Of a stretch of DNA of 51,485 bases, positions 35,869-46,218 are shown in pieces. The stretch comes from an uncultured Lachnospiraceae bacterium (GTDB lineage Bacteria; Bacillota; Clostridia; Lachnospirales; Lachnospiraceae). Each line of letters begins with the position of its first letter. Position 1 is the stretch's first letter. Position numbers and translations under genes: made by a program. The notes under the pieces were generated by a model. The model saw nothing but the letters and a program-made list of their open reading frames with translations, had not been told where the DNA came from and did not search any database. The DNA is taken from the NCBI GenBank assembly GCA_902797025.1, contig CADBRN010000039.1, positions 1-51,485 on the forward strand, written 5' to 3'.

Positions 35869-35897
35869 TTGACACTGCTTTTTAAATGTCCTACGCT
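35869..35897 (+). promoter_or_regulatory. Promoter of the Cache-GGDEF-PAS gene
   Basis: A perfect TTGACA (35869-35874), a 17-base spacer and TACGCT (35892-35897). It falls inside the longer reading frame beginning at 35803, which supports the downstream ATG at 35971 as the true start. Confidence 0.65.
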
Positions 35898-35970
35898 TAA
35901 CGATAGTCACTTTTATAATCCGACAACGTTTCTGAATACCCGTTCATCCGGTAAAACACGAAAGCTGAAA

Positions 35971-37668
35971 ATGAAAAATCCATTCTCTGTTTTTCAAAAA
36001 AACAAATTTCCTAAACGCCGTTCTGTCCTCATCGTCCTCATTGTCCTGCTGGAACTGAACGGTGTTTTCTTTATCAGTTCCCGGCTCTTTATCCAGAAAA
36101 GCGCCCGGACCATACACCAACAGCTGCTGGAAGTAGAGCAAGAAACCCTGAAATCTTCCGTCGACAATATCATCCGGGATATCGGGATCACCAAAATTCA
36201 TCTGCAGCAGCAGGGTAAATCCGAATACGAAATCAGTAATATGCTTTTCCGGGAGCTTTATGAAAAGGTTCACCGCTACGAATATTCGAACGGGCGATAT
36301 ATCTGGGTCAATGAAATCATTAATTACGGAGGGGGCGATAACTATGCCATGCGCCTGATTCATCCGAATCCCACCTCTTCTGAAGGAATGATGCTTTCAA
36401 CAAAGACAAAGGATGCAGCCGGCAACACCCCGTATCAGGAAGAGCTGGATCTGATCAACAAATCCGGCGGCGGTTTCTACAGCTACTACTATCAGCCGGA
36501 TGCCGATTCCGATCCGGTCATCAGGATCTCCTACTGCGCTCTTTACAAGGACTATAACTGGGTCATTTGTGAGGGCGAAGATATCAGCAGCATCAGAGAG
36601 AATGAATCGTCGATTCAGAAAGATCTGCGCCCCTTCCTCTTATATACCGATCTGATCCTTTCCGTCGTCGGCGCGCTGATCACAGGCATCACAGCATGGA
36701 TCCTCACCAGAAACTATACGAAGGATCTGGCCCGGCGGAATGAAGAATTGAACGAAGCGGTCTTTACGGATTCCCTGACCGGAATCCTCAACCGCACGGG
36801 TCTGATCGCGGAATTCGACCGTTTCCTTCATGACCGCATCTATAAAGAGATGACCGGCATTTATCTCGATATCGACGACTTTAAGCTCATCAATGATATC
36901 TACGGCCACAATGCCGGCGACGCGGCTCTGCGCCATCTCGCCGGATTTCTCCGCGACGCGTTTCCGGGCGCCCTTGTCGGAAGAAACGGCGGCGATGAAT
37001 TCTGCGTCATTCTCTGTGATCCGTCTCCGGAAGTGCGCGCGAAGCAGATCGAAAAAGCCTTTTCCGGAGTCAAATCCTTCCTGTATGATGGCAGGCATAT
37101 CACCTATACCATCTCGGGAGGATATGCGGATTATCCGTCCCAGGCCGTCACCCGTGAGGAAATGATGACGGTGATGGACCATGCGCTCTACGCGGCAAAA
37201 ATGGATGGAAAACATACCGCAAAACAGTACAGTCCTGCCATGAAGAATATCAAACGGGATCGACTCGGCTTCAGCTTCCGGAACATGACCGCCGGAATTT
37301 CCGGAGGCGTGCTCGTATATCAGGAAGAAAACGAAAAGATTCTCTTTGCAAATGACTATCTGATCGCCTTGTTTGAATGTGAGAATTTCGATGATTTTCT
37401 GAACTATACCCATTCCACATTCCGGAACGTCGTTTATAAAGAAGATCTTGATGAAGTCGAGCGGTCGATCTGCTCCCAGATCGATCGGGCGAAAATCAGT
37501 CCGGATTCTTCGATGATCCGCTTAGAAGACTATGTAGAATATCGGATCCTGACAAAAAGCGGAAAACTGCGGGAGGTCATCGACTTCGGCAGCCTGGTCC
37601 ACGACCAGCACTACGGAAACATCTTCTACGTTTTCATTCAGGAAAAGAAGAAACAGAACGCCGACTGA
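35971..37668 (+). CDS. Membrane sensor diguanylate cyclase, Cache-GGDEF-PAS
   Basis: A 565-residue sensor cyclase. Two membrane helices (about 18-40 and 225-245) flank an extracytoplasmic Cache-type domain with RYIWVNEIINYGGGDNYAMR-like core (short form: YIWVNEI and IHPNPTSSEG), as in sCache_2 ligand sensors. The GGDEF domain (about 265-425) has the intact signature NGGDEF and the metal site in IYLDIDDFKLIND; no RxxD inhibition site is present. A PAS domain closes the protein. The start at 35971 (MKNPFSVFQ) is preferred because a promoter lies between it and earlier start codons. It is the only plus-strand gene in the pilus and signalling region and is divergent from the phosphodiesterase operon. 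Confidence 0.9.
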   Translation: MKNPFSVFQKNKFPKRRSVLIVLIVLLELNGVFFISSRLFIQKSARTIHQQLLEVEQETLKSSVDNIIRDIGITKIHLQQQGKSEYEISNMLFRELYEKVHRYEYSNGRYIWVNEIINYGGGDNYAMRLIHPNPTSSEGMMLSTKTKDAAGNTPYQEELDLINKSGGGFYSYYYQPDADSDPVIRISYCALYKDYNWVICEGEDISSIRENESSIQKDLRPFLLYTDLILSVVGALITGITAWILTRNYTKDLARRNEELNEAVFTDSLTGILNRTGLIAEFDRFLHDRIYKEMTGIYLDIDDFKLINDIYGHNAGDAALRHLAGFLRDAFPGALVGRNGGDEFCVILCDPSPEVRAKQIEKAFSGVKSFLYDGRHITYTISGGYADYPSQAVTREEMMTVMDHALYAAKMDGKHTAKQYSPAMKNIKRDRLGFSFRNMTAGISGGVLVYQEENEKILFANDYLIALFECENFDDFLNYTHSTFRNVVYKEDLDEVERSICSQIDRAKISPDSSMIRLEDYVEYRILTKSGKLREVIDFGSLVHDQHYGNIFYVFIQEKKKQNAD

Positions 37669-37690
37669 CTTTCTGTTTCTTCCCGCATCA

Positions 37691-39034
37691 TTAAAATTTC
37701 TGTATCTCCCGCCGGTAATACTCTGCCTTCGCCGCGTACATCCGCTTATCCGCCATCTGAATCGCCCGGATGATCTCTCTGCTGTCCTCGCACCAGTTGA
37801 AACCGAACGCGATATGATACGCATCATTTTCCCCGTTTTGCACCGGCAGTTTCCTGCACGCGGAAGCAAATTCTTCTTTTTTTATGTCGGGCAGCAAAAC
37901 CACAAATTCATCTCCGCCCGCCCGATACACATTTCCACTCTGAAAAACCGAAGTGAGCAGATTTGCGGTGTAGCGCAGGGCCTCATCTCCGGCAAAATGG
38001 CCCTGGTGATCGTTGATCCGTTTCAGACCGTTTATATCCGCATAGACCAGTCCCACCGGAATCATCTGATTTGACAGCTCCCCCGTTTTTTTGATCAAAG
38101 CATTGCGGTTGTGAACCCCCGTAAGGTTGTCGATGTAACTCATACGGTCCAGTTCATTCAGAAGCCGGTGATTGACGATCTTTGCGCCGATAAAATAGGA
38201 GATCGTCTCCAGTACCAGCTTCGTATTCACAAAGTCATTCAGCTCGTAATTATCCACCCCGAGAAAACCGATGATCTTCCCGTTATTATAAAACGGCGCA
38301 TTAATCACGCGGCGAATCCCCTGTCGCCTCAGATTTTCATAATCCACCGGATCGTCGTCCTTCAGTTCTTCGATATCGGGAATCACGACACTGGTGTCTT
38401 TCTCGAGATATTTCTCCCATCCGCCTACGTAATCCTGATAATCGAGATTTTGCAGCGTGTCGATCTCGGCGGTAACACCCCCGGCGCACCATTCAAATGT
38501 GTTGCTGATCGTCCGGCCGTCTGTCTCCAGAATATAAAGCCGGTCCGGATGAATGACCTGACTGAGCTCCGCGAGCGTATGATCCATACAGACATTGAAC
38601 GTCTCTTCATTATTCAGGATCTTCGAGATCCGCAGGATAATGCTGCTCGTTATCCGCTCACGTTTCTCTTTGTTGATCGCATCATCGAAATCGACAAAAA
38701 TGAACGAGACCGTATCCTTCTGCGTCCCTCTTTTGACCGTAAAGTCCAGCCAGTGACCGGTTTCATTCGAATAGAAGCAGTCATGCACCGGCGCATTCTT
38801 CTCCAGCGCCTCCATGCAGTACGGAAACCACCGGGATTCTCCCGGATAAACCTCCATAAACCGTCTGCCGATCAGCGCTTCCTTATCAATTCCCGCCATC
38901 CTGCAGTACGCTTCATTCACATAAATATACCGGGTATCTTTCACCTGCAAACCGGAATCGAATATCACCTCAAAGACTGCAAACGGAACCGGTATGTCAC
39001 GATAAAAATCCATTGGTTTCTCATCTCTGTTCAT
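37691..39034 (-). CDS. PAS-GAF-GGDEF diguanylate cyclase
   Basis: A 447-residue cytosolic cyclase. A PAS domain (about 12-125) with YVNEAYCRMAGID is followed by a GAF domain (about 140-285) and a GGDEF domain (about 290-445). The signature AGGDEF and the metal site VYADINGLKRIND are intact, so it is probably active. No RxxD inhibition site precedes the signature. It ends 22 bases from the end of the convergent Cache-GGDEF gene. It is 101 bases downstream of the next signalling gene and may be the last of that operon. Confidence 0.9.
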   Translation of the reverse strand: MNRDEKPMDFYRDIPVPFAVFEVIFDSGLQVKDTRYIYVNEAYCRMAGIDKEALIGRRFMEVYPGESRWFPYCMEALEKNAPVHDCFYSNETGHWLDFTVKRGTQKDTVSFIFVDFDDAINKEKRERITSSIILRISKILNNEETFNVCMDHTLAELSQVIHPDRLYILETDGRTISNTFEWCAGGVTAEIDTLQNLDYQDYVGGWEKYLEKDTSVVIPDIEELKDDDPVDYENLRRQGIRRVINAPFYNNGKIIGFLGVDNYELNDFVNTKLVLETISYFIGAKIVNHRLLNELDRMSYIDNLTGVHNRNALIKKTGELSNQMIPVGLVYADINGLKRINDHQGHFAGDEALRYTANLLTSVFQSGNVYRAGGDEFVVLLPDIKKEEFASACRKLPVQNGENDAYHIAFGFNWCEDSREIIRAIQMADKRMYAAKAEYYRREIQKF

Positions 39035-39135
39035 AATCGTTCATTCTTCCTCATTCAATTTTTTCGATACGTATCCCATGTTTAACTGAGATACACTCAG
39101 CTGTGATTCCGGAAACGAAATTGCCCTCGCGGTTC

Positions 39136-41520
39136 CTATTCAGTTGCGAGGAAGAAATCGGAAAGGTGCAGGACAAATGCGGTCTTTCCGCACCCCGGAT
39201 TTTCCGCGAGTCCGGCGATCTGTCCATACAGTCTGCGGTTTTTCAGATCCATCCGGAAATCGACGGGGCGGCCGCGCTTTTCCGCCTCTTCCGCTGCATT
39301 TTTCAGGACCGTCACAACGACGGAGTTTTCATCGAGCACGTATCCGGATCGGTTTTCTCTCACGACATCTCCAAGATACGCTTTCATCTGGTCGTTCATC
39401 CGGAGTATGCGCAGTTTATCTCCGCATTCAAGAACAGCGCTTCCGAAGAAAGCCGGACTTCCATCCCGGATGTAGAATTCCGGTTGATAGGCAAGTGACA
39501 GATTTGCTTCTACTGCCGCCCGGTAATACTGGTCCGTATTTTCATCTGTCTGATTCCGGACGAAGGAACTGTTCATCAGTTCTTCGAATGGGAGCGGTTT
39601 GCTGTGATAATATCCCTGAATGAAATTGACACCCCACTGCTGCGCGCATCGTTCCTGTTCCCGGTTCTCAATACCTTCGGCGATGATCATGCAATGAGTC
39701 TCATGACTGAGATCGATCACACTCCGGATAATAATCTGCGTTCTGGGATTTTCGATGTCCGCGAAAAACGACTGATCCAGCTTGACTCCTTTGATTTGAT
39801 CGCTTCGTAATGTCGACAGGGACGATTCGCCTACGCCGAAATCGTCCATCCAGATCCGGAATCCATCCTTCTGAAGCTTATTCAACGCGTCCCCGAGGAT
39901 TCTCGAATCCGCAAATGCGGACTCCGTGATCTCCAGCTGGATCTGGCCGGCCGCGATGCCATATTTCGAGACGATCCGGCGGATCGCCTCCGGTATATCG
40001 GCAAACTGAAAATCCGTCTGGGAAAGATTGATGTTTACAAAGATTTTATCCGAAAACTGCTCCCTGTGATCATGGATATTCCGGCATACCTGCTCCAGAA
40101 TCTCGAGATCCAGCCGGTACACCTCACCGGTTTTTTCCAGATACGGGATATACTCCCCCGGAGTAATCATTCCTTTTTCCGGATCGATCCAGCGGCTCAG
40201 CGCCTCGTAACCACACGTCATTCCGCTCAGTGACCCGACGACCGGCTGATAATACGGAACAATCTGTCCGGAGGTGAGTGCAGCGCGGAACCTTTCCTGA
40301 AGAAACCGCTCTTTCCTTCTCTGAACATCCTCTTCAACAGAATCAACGGACCGATGCGGGCCGGCTGTGATTACCCCGACGGATCCCCGGATCCTGTTTT
40401 CGTACTCGCTCTTTGCCTGGTACAGATAATCGTCCGCAATTTTAATCAGTCCCCGGAGTTCCCGCTCCGAATGCGGAATTCCCATACAGAATCCGATACT
40501 GCAAGGCGTCCGCATACCATCCTGTTCACCGTCGCAGAGTTTCCGGAATTCGGACAGCTTGGCCCGAAACCCCTCCGGATCTCCTTTTATGGACAAAACC
40601 AGAAACTCGTCTCCGCCATAGCGATAGCAGCGGTCTGTCATTTCGCTGAAACTCTCTTGTAATCTGCTTCCGGTCAGTCTGAGAATTTCATCGCCGCGGT
40701 CATGACCAAACGTATCGTTGTACTGTTTGAAGGAATCCAGATCAAGCATGGCGACGCATACCTGTCTGCCCAGAAACATCAAAAAGTCACTTCGAAGTCC
40801 TGTACGGTTCATCAGGCCGGTCAGACCGTCCGTACGGCTGTCATGATAATACTCGTCCTTCTCTTTCTCGATCAGAAATTTATTTGTCTCCGAACGGAGA
40901 AAACTAAGCCACCTCACCCAGTTGACTAATCCGCAGATGATAAAAAGCGTGATCATATCCACAACATCCTGCCAGGCGATCATCCGGTGAAAGGAGTGCA
41001 GAACCAGGACCACGGAAAGGGCATTGATCAACCCGCTCCACAAAAACGTCTTAAATTCCGTATTCGGAACGATAAGGATCGTGATCGTCACAAGAATGTA
41101 CTCAAAGAAGAAGCTGCTGTTTGCCTGTGTCGTATAAAAAGTCAGGCTGGCCAGCACCATATTGGCACTGAGAAAACCCGTGTAGATCATCCGCGTCCGC
41201 TTCTCTCCGACTATCCGGAGGCGCTTCGTCTCCCTGTAAAGCAGTAAAATGAAGATGGCATTTGTGAGAAAAATCGCGAAATAAACAGCGGTTGCGTTGA
41301 TTCCCCGAAGCACAAATCCCTCGGAATACGGCGCGAATGTCCCGATCAGTCCGATTAACGAAAGCATGCAGATCAGGATTCCGGCGGTGATGGCAAACGG
41401 CAGATTGGACGCATAATAATCCGCCCTGACCTGCGGATCCTTTTCCGAAATATTCAGGCCGCTTCTTGTAAAAATCTGAAAAAAGTCATGCAATTTTCTG
41501 ATCATCTCACTCATGGTCAT
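39136..41520 (-). CDS. Membrane GGDEF-EAL dual-domain protein
   Basis: A protein of about 794 residues. Six membrane helices (about 25-200) form the input region, followed by a GGDEF domain with intact YGGDEF and metal site MLDLDSFKQYND. The EAL domain has YEALSRW, the Asn of INLS, EITES, DDFGVGESS (the usual GY is GE), VKLD, AEGIEN and IQGYY, so most catalytic residues are kept. A PAS-like part closes the protein. Both synthesis and hydrolysis are possible. The ATG at 41520 (MTMSEMIRK) has AGGGGA upstream and overlaps the end of the previous gene by 14 bases. A longer frame would overlap it by 150 bases and is not credible. Confidence 0.9.
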   Translation of the reverse strand: MTMSEMIRKLHDFFQIFTRSGLNISEKDPQVRADYYASNLPFAITAGILICMLSLIGLIGTFAPYSEGFVLRGINATAVYFAIFLTNAIFILLLYRETKRLRIVGEKRTRMIYTGFLSANMVLASLTFYTTQANSSFFFEYILVTITILIVPNTEFKTFLWSGLINALSVVLVLHSFHRMIAWQDVVDMITLFIICGLVNWVRWLSFLRSETNKFLIEKEKDEYYHDSRTDGLTGLMNRTGLRSDFLMFLGRQVCVAMLDLDSFKQYNDTFGHDRGDEILRLTGSRLQESFSEMTDRCYRYGGDEFLVLSIKGDPEGFRAKLSEFRKLCDGEQDGMRTPCSIGFCMGIPHSERELRGLIKIADDYLYQAKSEYENRIRGSVGVITAGPHRSVDSVEEDVQRRKERFLQERFRAALTSGQIVPYYQPVVGSLSGMTCGYEALSRWIDPEKGMITPGEYIPYLEKTGEVYRLDLEILEQVCRNIHDHREQFSDKIFVNINLSQTDFQFADIPEAIRRIVSKYGIAAGQIQLEITESAFADSRILGDALNKLQKDGFRIWMDDFGVGESSLSTLRSDQIKGVKLDQSFFADIENPRTQIIIRSVIDLSHETHCMIIAEGIENREQERCAQQWGVNFIQGYYHSKPLPFEELMNSSFVRNQTDENTDQYYRAAVEANLSLAYQPEFYIRDGSPAFFGSAVLECGDKLRILRMNDQMKAYLGDVVRENRSGYVLDENSVVVTVLKNAAEEAEKRGRPVDFRMDLKNRRLYGQIAGLAENPGCGKTAFVLHLSDFFLATE

Positions 41521-44500
41521 GCCATCCCCTGCGATAACTCTGCCCCTTGTCCTTATACATATTGAAATCCGCCTTTGTGAGCAGGGCGTCGAAGTCCGCC
41601 CCGGTCTCCCGGCTGCACACGAATCCGATGGCCATGTTGATTCCGTTGATCTTCGCACTCTCGCGCATATGCCGGATCATCAGACGGATGTCTCCTTCTT
41701 CCATATCGTTCGTCACTACGACGAATTCATCCCCTCCGGTCCGGAATACGCAGTCCGCCCCCGCGCATTCCCTGAGAATTCTCACGGTTTCACAGAGCAG
41801 GATATCTCCGGCGTGATGCCCGGCCGTATCATTTATATTCTTCAGGCCGTTCAGATCGATCGAAATCACCCCGAGCACGCCGTCACTGCTCCGGTCCCGG
41901 AGTTTACGTTCGAGAGCCCTCCTGTTCCCCGCGCCGGTCAGCTGATCCGTCATACTCTGTTCCTCCAGCCTGTGCAGGCTGTTTCGGTTCCGGATCATGA
42001 TCGTGATGAAATCCGTCAGCGTAGAGAGCAGCAGACTTGCAATCCGGAACGTATCCTGGGTCGGATTGATCACCATTGTAAATCCCTCGATCCGTCCGTG
42101 AAGGTTCAACTGGCCAGACACGAAACTCCGGACTCCCCGGATCCTGAGATTAAAATCCGGATGCCTGTCCTGAAACTCTGCCATATCGCCGACCAGAACC
42201 ACGTGCTGCGTGGTGAACATCGAATACAACACCCGCAGTTCCGTCTTCGGAATACACTGAAGCTCTGTCTTGAGTGAAAGAACGCCCGGCGCCGTCCATT
42301 CGTAAGTGGCGTTAACCGTATTGTCGTTCTGTTCCTCAAATATCAGAAACCGTTCCGGCTTCAGATTCCCGGAGATGCATTCTATGACACGGTCGATGCC
42401 ACGGTCCGGATCTTCCTCTGACATTCCGATCGAAATCGCCTCATTCGCCCGCATTTCCTGATAAATCAGTTCATGATCCTTTGCCATCGTACTAAAGTAC
42501 TCCCCGGGATCTGTGGCGATCGTGAGTTTCAGCGTTCGTTCCGCCCATGGAATCAAGACGGAGCGGAGCAGAAGCTTGTTCCCGGTCTTGTGGCACACAT
42601 GAGTCTCCGAATACGTACGGTCCCTGCGAAGCAACAGATTCGGACAGTTGCCGCAGGGCGCGTCGAATCCCTCCAGCTCTTTGTAGCAGAGTTTTCCGGT
42701 CAGAGGAGCTTCACCATCGATACCCAGATCCTTCCGCACCGCCTCATTCAGATAAATGAACTCGTACGTCTTCGGATCACTGATCACCACACGCTCGGGC
42801 AGCGTATCCAGAGCCTCCTTCCGGATCACGACACGATCCCCCGTATACGGACGGTTTCCGTAAATCTGTTTCTCCGCGTTGTTCATCCTCCGCATCAGAA
42901 GCTGCAGCAGATCATCGAGACTTTCCGCCTCGGATCCGTATGCAACCGCTCTGGCCAAAACCGGAACCGTCTGAATATTCTGATTCTGCCAGAACAGGGG
43001 CAGCCGGTCGGACAAAGACTCCAGCTCTTCTTCAAAATCTCCGGCATTTTTCCTTGAGCGGAAGCAGAGGAAACTGCAAAGTCCGATCCGTCCGACCGCC
43101 CAGCCGGAGGAAAGCATCTTCCTGAGCGAATCCGAAATTTCACGAAGAATTCCTGTTTCTCTGCCCGGATATTTCCGGGCCACGTCCGAATATGCGGGAA
43201 TATCGATCAAAACCGCAATATAATCGGACTTTTTCAGCCGAAACTGATCCGCATAAAAAAGTCCGGCTTCGATCGCTCCCCGGAAACTCAGAAGTCCTGT
43301 CGCAGGATCATCCAGACCGAGACGGGTTTCCTCATTTCCGTCCGGCCGTTCGATGCTCATCATCCCCAGTGTCCCGGCAATTTCTTTTTCCAGATACCAG
43401 GGAGCCCATGTCATATGGATATCCTGAAGCTTTCCGCCAATCACGATCCGCTCATCCCTCTCTGCCAGCTGAGCGCCCTCATGCAGAACCATGTTCTCCG
43501 CAGGATCCGGAACGGTCCGGCCGCGGAGTTCCGATGTCCTTTTCCACGCACTGCTCGCTCCGAGCAGCTCACCCTCCCGGCTCTTCCAGAAAAAAGGATA
43601 CGGGGATGCGTCACAGAGTGCGCGAAACAATTCACTCTCCCCGGTCGCATCAGACGGTCCGGCGCTGCATCCGGTCACTCCGAAGGAACGGCAGAACACG
43701 GGAAGGACGACGTCCCGGTCGCTCTTTTTCTCCCAGATATCCTCACGTTCGCAGAGCAGGATGTTTTTTGACGGACTTTTAAAAAGCACGAGGGACTCAA
43801 AGACGGTCCATCTGTACGTACCGTCCGTCTGACGGATACGGACGACTTCCTCCCTCGATGTCACCTTTTTCGCATACGCTTTCCTCCCGACATGAACCGG
43901 AGTAAAAAGTCTGCGGAACCGTTCGCGATCATCCGGATAAACCATGCTTCCCGCAAAAGAACCGGCAAAAGACCGGATCGGACGGACGATCTCTTCGGCG
44001 TCGAACTGCTCATGGCAGGACCGGAGAATCCGTACCTCCTCTTTTCCCCAGTCAATCAGATAAAATCCGGTATACAGCTGATAGAGATTCCGAAGAATAT
44101 TGTCGAGATTTTGTACAAACTGGTGCTCCGCATTGCTGCTGATATTAAGAATCCGCGCCACACCGACCCAGTGCACTTTCTCTCCTGCGATCCATCTGGC
44201 GGCAAGCCGGATATACTGACCGTTGTCCACATACATCAGCGTCTCTTCCGCCCGGGTCTTCTGTACTTTTTTCAGAAACTGACGGAATCTTGCAGAAAGC
44301 GGATAATCTGCATCCGCAAGATTTGCATTTGCCTCCGACAGACTCTGGGTTCCGGTGCTCCGCAATTCCCTTTGATACGCGTCGTTTTCGACGAGCAGCG
44401 TGATGTTTGATCCGTCGAAGGAAAAGATCGCTACCGGCGAGTCCGACGCGATGTTGATTTCTTCCGCCGCGCCGATCATATGAGCCTCGTCCGGATCCTC

Positions 44501-46162
44501 CCATCTCAGATTTCGCCCGCGCACGAACGCAAGTACATCCTCATACATCATGGGACAGCCGTAATAGTATCCCTGGATCCGGCCGCAGCCGATTTTTCTC
44601 AGGAACGCAAGCTGCTCCTGTGTCTCCACGCCTTCCGCCAGCGTCTGAACCCCGAGCTTTTTCGCCATTGTGACGACCGATTCGATGATCTTCCGGCTTC
44701 GGTCGTCAAAATGACTGAAAAATCCCATATCAATCTTGATCACATCAAAATGATAATTGTGCAGAGAATTCAGCGAGGAGTACTCATTTCCGAAATCATC
44801 CATCCAGATCTGGTATCCGGCATCCTGAAACTGCCGGATCGTCGTGACCATGCTGAAATGATTCCGGAGCATGACGCGTTCCGTGATCTCAAAGCAAAGA
44901 AGATTCCGCGGAACCTGATATTTCCGGACCATTTTATCTATGGTATCCAGCGGATTCGCCACTTCAAAATCGTATGCGGACAGGTTCATAGAGACCGGAA
45001 GCAGCGACATCCCGTTGTCCATCCGATCGCGGATCGATCCGAGAACCCGCTCCAGTACGTAGCGGTCCAGACGATTGATCAGCTGCGCATCTTCCAGCAC
45101 GGGGATAAAAACGCCCGGCATGATCATGCCAAGAGCCGGATCCTCCCAGCGGGCCAGCGCTTCAAATCCGCTGACACATCCTGTCATGGTCCGGATGACC
45201 GGCTGATAATACACCCGGATGTAATGCTTTTCCAACGCTTCCGCGAAATGGCGCAGGATATACGTCCGGTTCGCGATGATTTTTCCCATTGCGGGGTGGT
45301 AGAATACAACGCTCCGGTTTCCGTCCTGCTTGATCGTGTCGCAGGCAATTTTCGCCATATCAAACGAATGTCTCAGATCATCGATCGAATCCTTCTCCGA
45401 AGCCGGATAAACTCCGGCCTTGATCCGGATCCCGTCGTCGCCGATGAAACGGTTCACCTCATTGCAGACGTATTCAAGTTTTTCCCTCAGATTCTTTTCC
45501 GGAAGAAGGGCGACAAAATGATCCGCCGTAAGATGGCCCGCAAGAGATCCCGGGAAGCATCCCGTGATCGTTTCGGCGATCTTCTCCAGGCACTGATCCC
45601 CCTGACTCATACCGTACAGGCGGTTATATTCCTTGAAATTTGTGACATCGAAACTGACCGGGCAGAAGGAACTTGCCTGATGAAGCCGCATCTGTTCCTT
45701 CATCCGGAACAGCGCCTCCCCAAAGAACTGATGCATCCCCGGCAACCCCGTTTTACCGTCTGCCGTGCGGTCGCTCGAAATCTGCTCCGAAGAAAAGATC
45801 TGAATCACATAGGCCATCCCGAACGAAGTGTTCTTCAACGACCCTGCACATTCCGTCTTTCTGAAATGATTCTCCTTTGTCTGGTAGTGAAAACTGAAGT
45901 AGAAGTGTTCCGGATGATCTTTTGCGATCCCGGCAAGGGGTTTATAGTCCTCCGGAACCATCATATTCCGGAAGGAGGAAGAAATCAGATTCAGAAACTC
46001 CTCCTCATCCCCGCACTCATAGAGCACGGCGGTCGGATTGCTGGCAAAAGCGACCCGTTCGGTTCCGTCCGCAAGAACGATGCAGACGCCCCCTTCAAGA
46101 AGATCGAAATACCGGTGATATCGATCCCGAATACGAATTTCTTCCTCTGTTTTCACGTTCAT
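41507..46162 (-). CDS. 1551-residue multidomain c-di-GMP protein (PAS, GGDEF-like, EAL, PAS, GGDEF-like, PAS, GAF, GGDEF)
   Basis: A cytosolic signalling protein. In order: PAS-like (about 15-125); a degenerate GGDEF (about 140-300, signature replaced by TADHF); EAL (about 305-560, with FEALARW, Asn of MNLS, EITER, DDFGNEYSS, IKID, AEGVET, IQGYY); two PAS-like modules (560-880); a second degenerate GGDEF (about 1000-1140, RIGLCSF in the signature place); a PAS with PCGNC (about 1170-1260); a GAF (about 1270-1390); and a C-terminal GGDEF with intact TGGDEF. Likely active modules are one EAL and the last GGDEF. ATG at 46162 has its GAGGAAG site too close; a GTG at 46156 has better spacing. Confidence 0.88.
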   Translation of the reverse strand: MNVKTEEEIRIRDRYHRYFDLLEGGVCIVLADGTERVAFASNPTAVLYECGDEEEFLNLISSSFRNMMVPEDYKPLAGIAKDHPEHFYFSFHYQTKENHFRKTECAGSLKNTSFGMAYVIQIFSSEQISSDRTADGKTGLPGMHQFFGEALFRMKEQMRLHQASSFCPVSFDVTNFKEYNRLYGMSQGDQCLEKIAETITGCFPGSLAGHLTADHFVALLPEKNLREKLEYVCNEVNRFIGDDGIRIKAGVYPASEKDSIDDLRHSFDMAKIACDTIKQDGNRSVVFYHPAMGKIIANRTYILRHFAEALEKHYIRVYYQPVIRTMTGCVSGFEALARWEDPALGMIMPGVFIPVLEDAQLINRLDRYVLERVLGSIRDRMDNGMSLLPVSMNLSAYDFEVANPLDTIDKMVRKYQVPRNLLCFEITERVMLRNHFSMVTTIRQFQDAGYQIWMDDFGNEYSSLNSLHNYHFDVIKIDMGFFSHFDDRSRKIIESVVTMAKKLGVQTLAEGVETQEQLAFLRKIGCGRIQGYYYGCPMMYEDVLAFVRGRNLRWEDPDEAHMIGAAEEINIASDSPVAIFSFDGSNITLLVENDAYQRELRSTGTQSLSEANANLADADYPLSARFRQFLKKVQKTRAEETLMYVDNGQYIRLAARWIAGEKVHWVGVARILNISSNAEHQFVQNLDNILRNLYQLYTGFYLIDWGKEEVRILRSCHEQFDAEEIVRPIRSFAGSFAGSMVYPDDRERFRRLFTPVHVGRKAYAKKVTSREEVVRIRQTDGTYRWTVFESLVLFKSPSKNILLCEREDIWEKKSDRDVVLPVFCRSFGVTGCSAGPSDATGESELFRALCDASPYPFFWKSREGELLGASSAWKRTSELRGRTVPDPAENMVLHEGAQLAERDERIVIGGKLQDIHMTWAPWYLEKEIAGTLGMMSIERPDGNEETRLGLDDPATGLLSFRGAIEAGLFYADQFRLKKSDYIAVLIDIPAYSDVARKYPGRETGILREISDSLRKMLSSGWAVGRIGLCSFLCFRSRKNAGDFEEELESLSDRLPLFWQNQNIQTVPVLARAVAYGSEAESLDDLLQLLMRRMNNAEKQIYGNRPYTGDRVVIRKEALDTLPERVVISDPKTYEFIYLNEAVRKDLGIDGEAPLTGKLCYKELEGFDAPCGNCPNLLLRRDRTYSETHVCHKTGNKLLLRSVLIPWAERTLKLTIATDPGEYFSTMAKDHELIYQEMRANEAISIGMSEEDPDRGIDRVIECISGNLKPERFLIFEEQNDNTVNATYEWTAPGVLSLKTELQCIPKTELRVLYSMFTTQHVVLVGDMAEFQDRHPDFNLRIRGVRSFVSGQLNLHGRIEGFTMVINPTQDTFRIASLLLSTLTDFITIMIRNRNSLHRLEEQSMTDQLTGAGNRRALERKLRDRSSDGVLGVISIDLNGLKNINDTAGHHAGDILLCETVRILRECAGADCVFRTGGDEFVVVTNDMEEGDIRLMIRHMRESAKINGINMAIGFVCSRETGADFDALLTKADFNMYKDKGQSYRRGWHDHE

Positions 46163-46218
46163 CTTCCTCTTTCTGTTATGATCTCCGCAGAAAAATCAAG
46201 ATTTTCCGGGCGATTATT

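Noticed and set aside
35803-35970. 56-residue N-terminal extension of the Cache-GGDEF protein
   Set aside because: A TTGACA-17-TACGCT promoter lies inside it and the extension has no resemblance to a membrane or signal segment.
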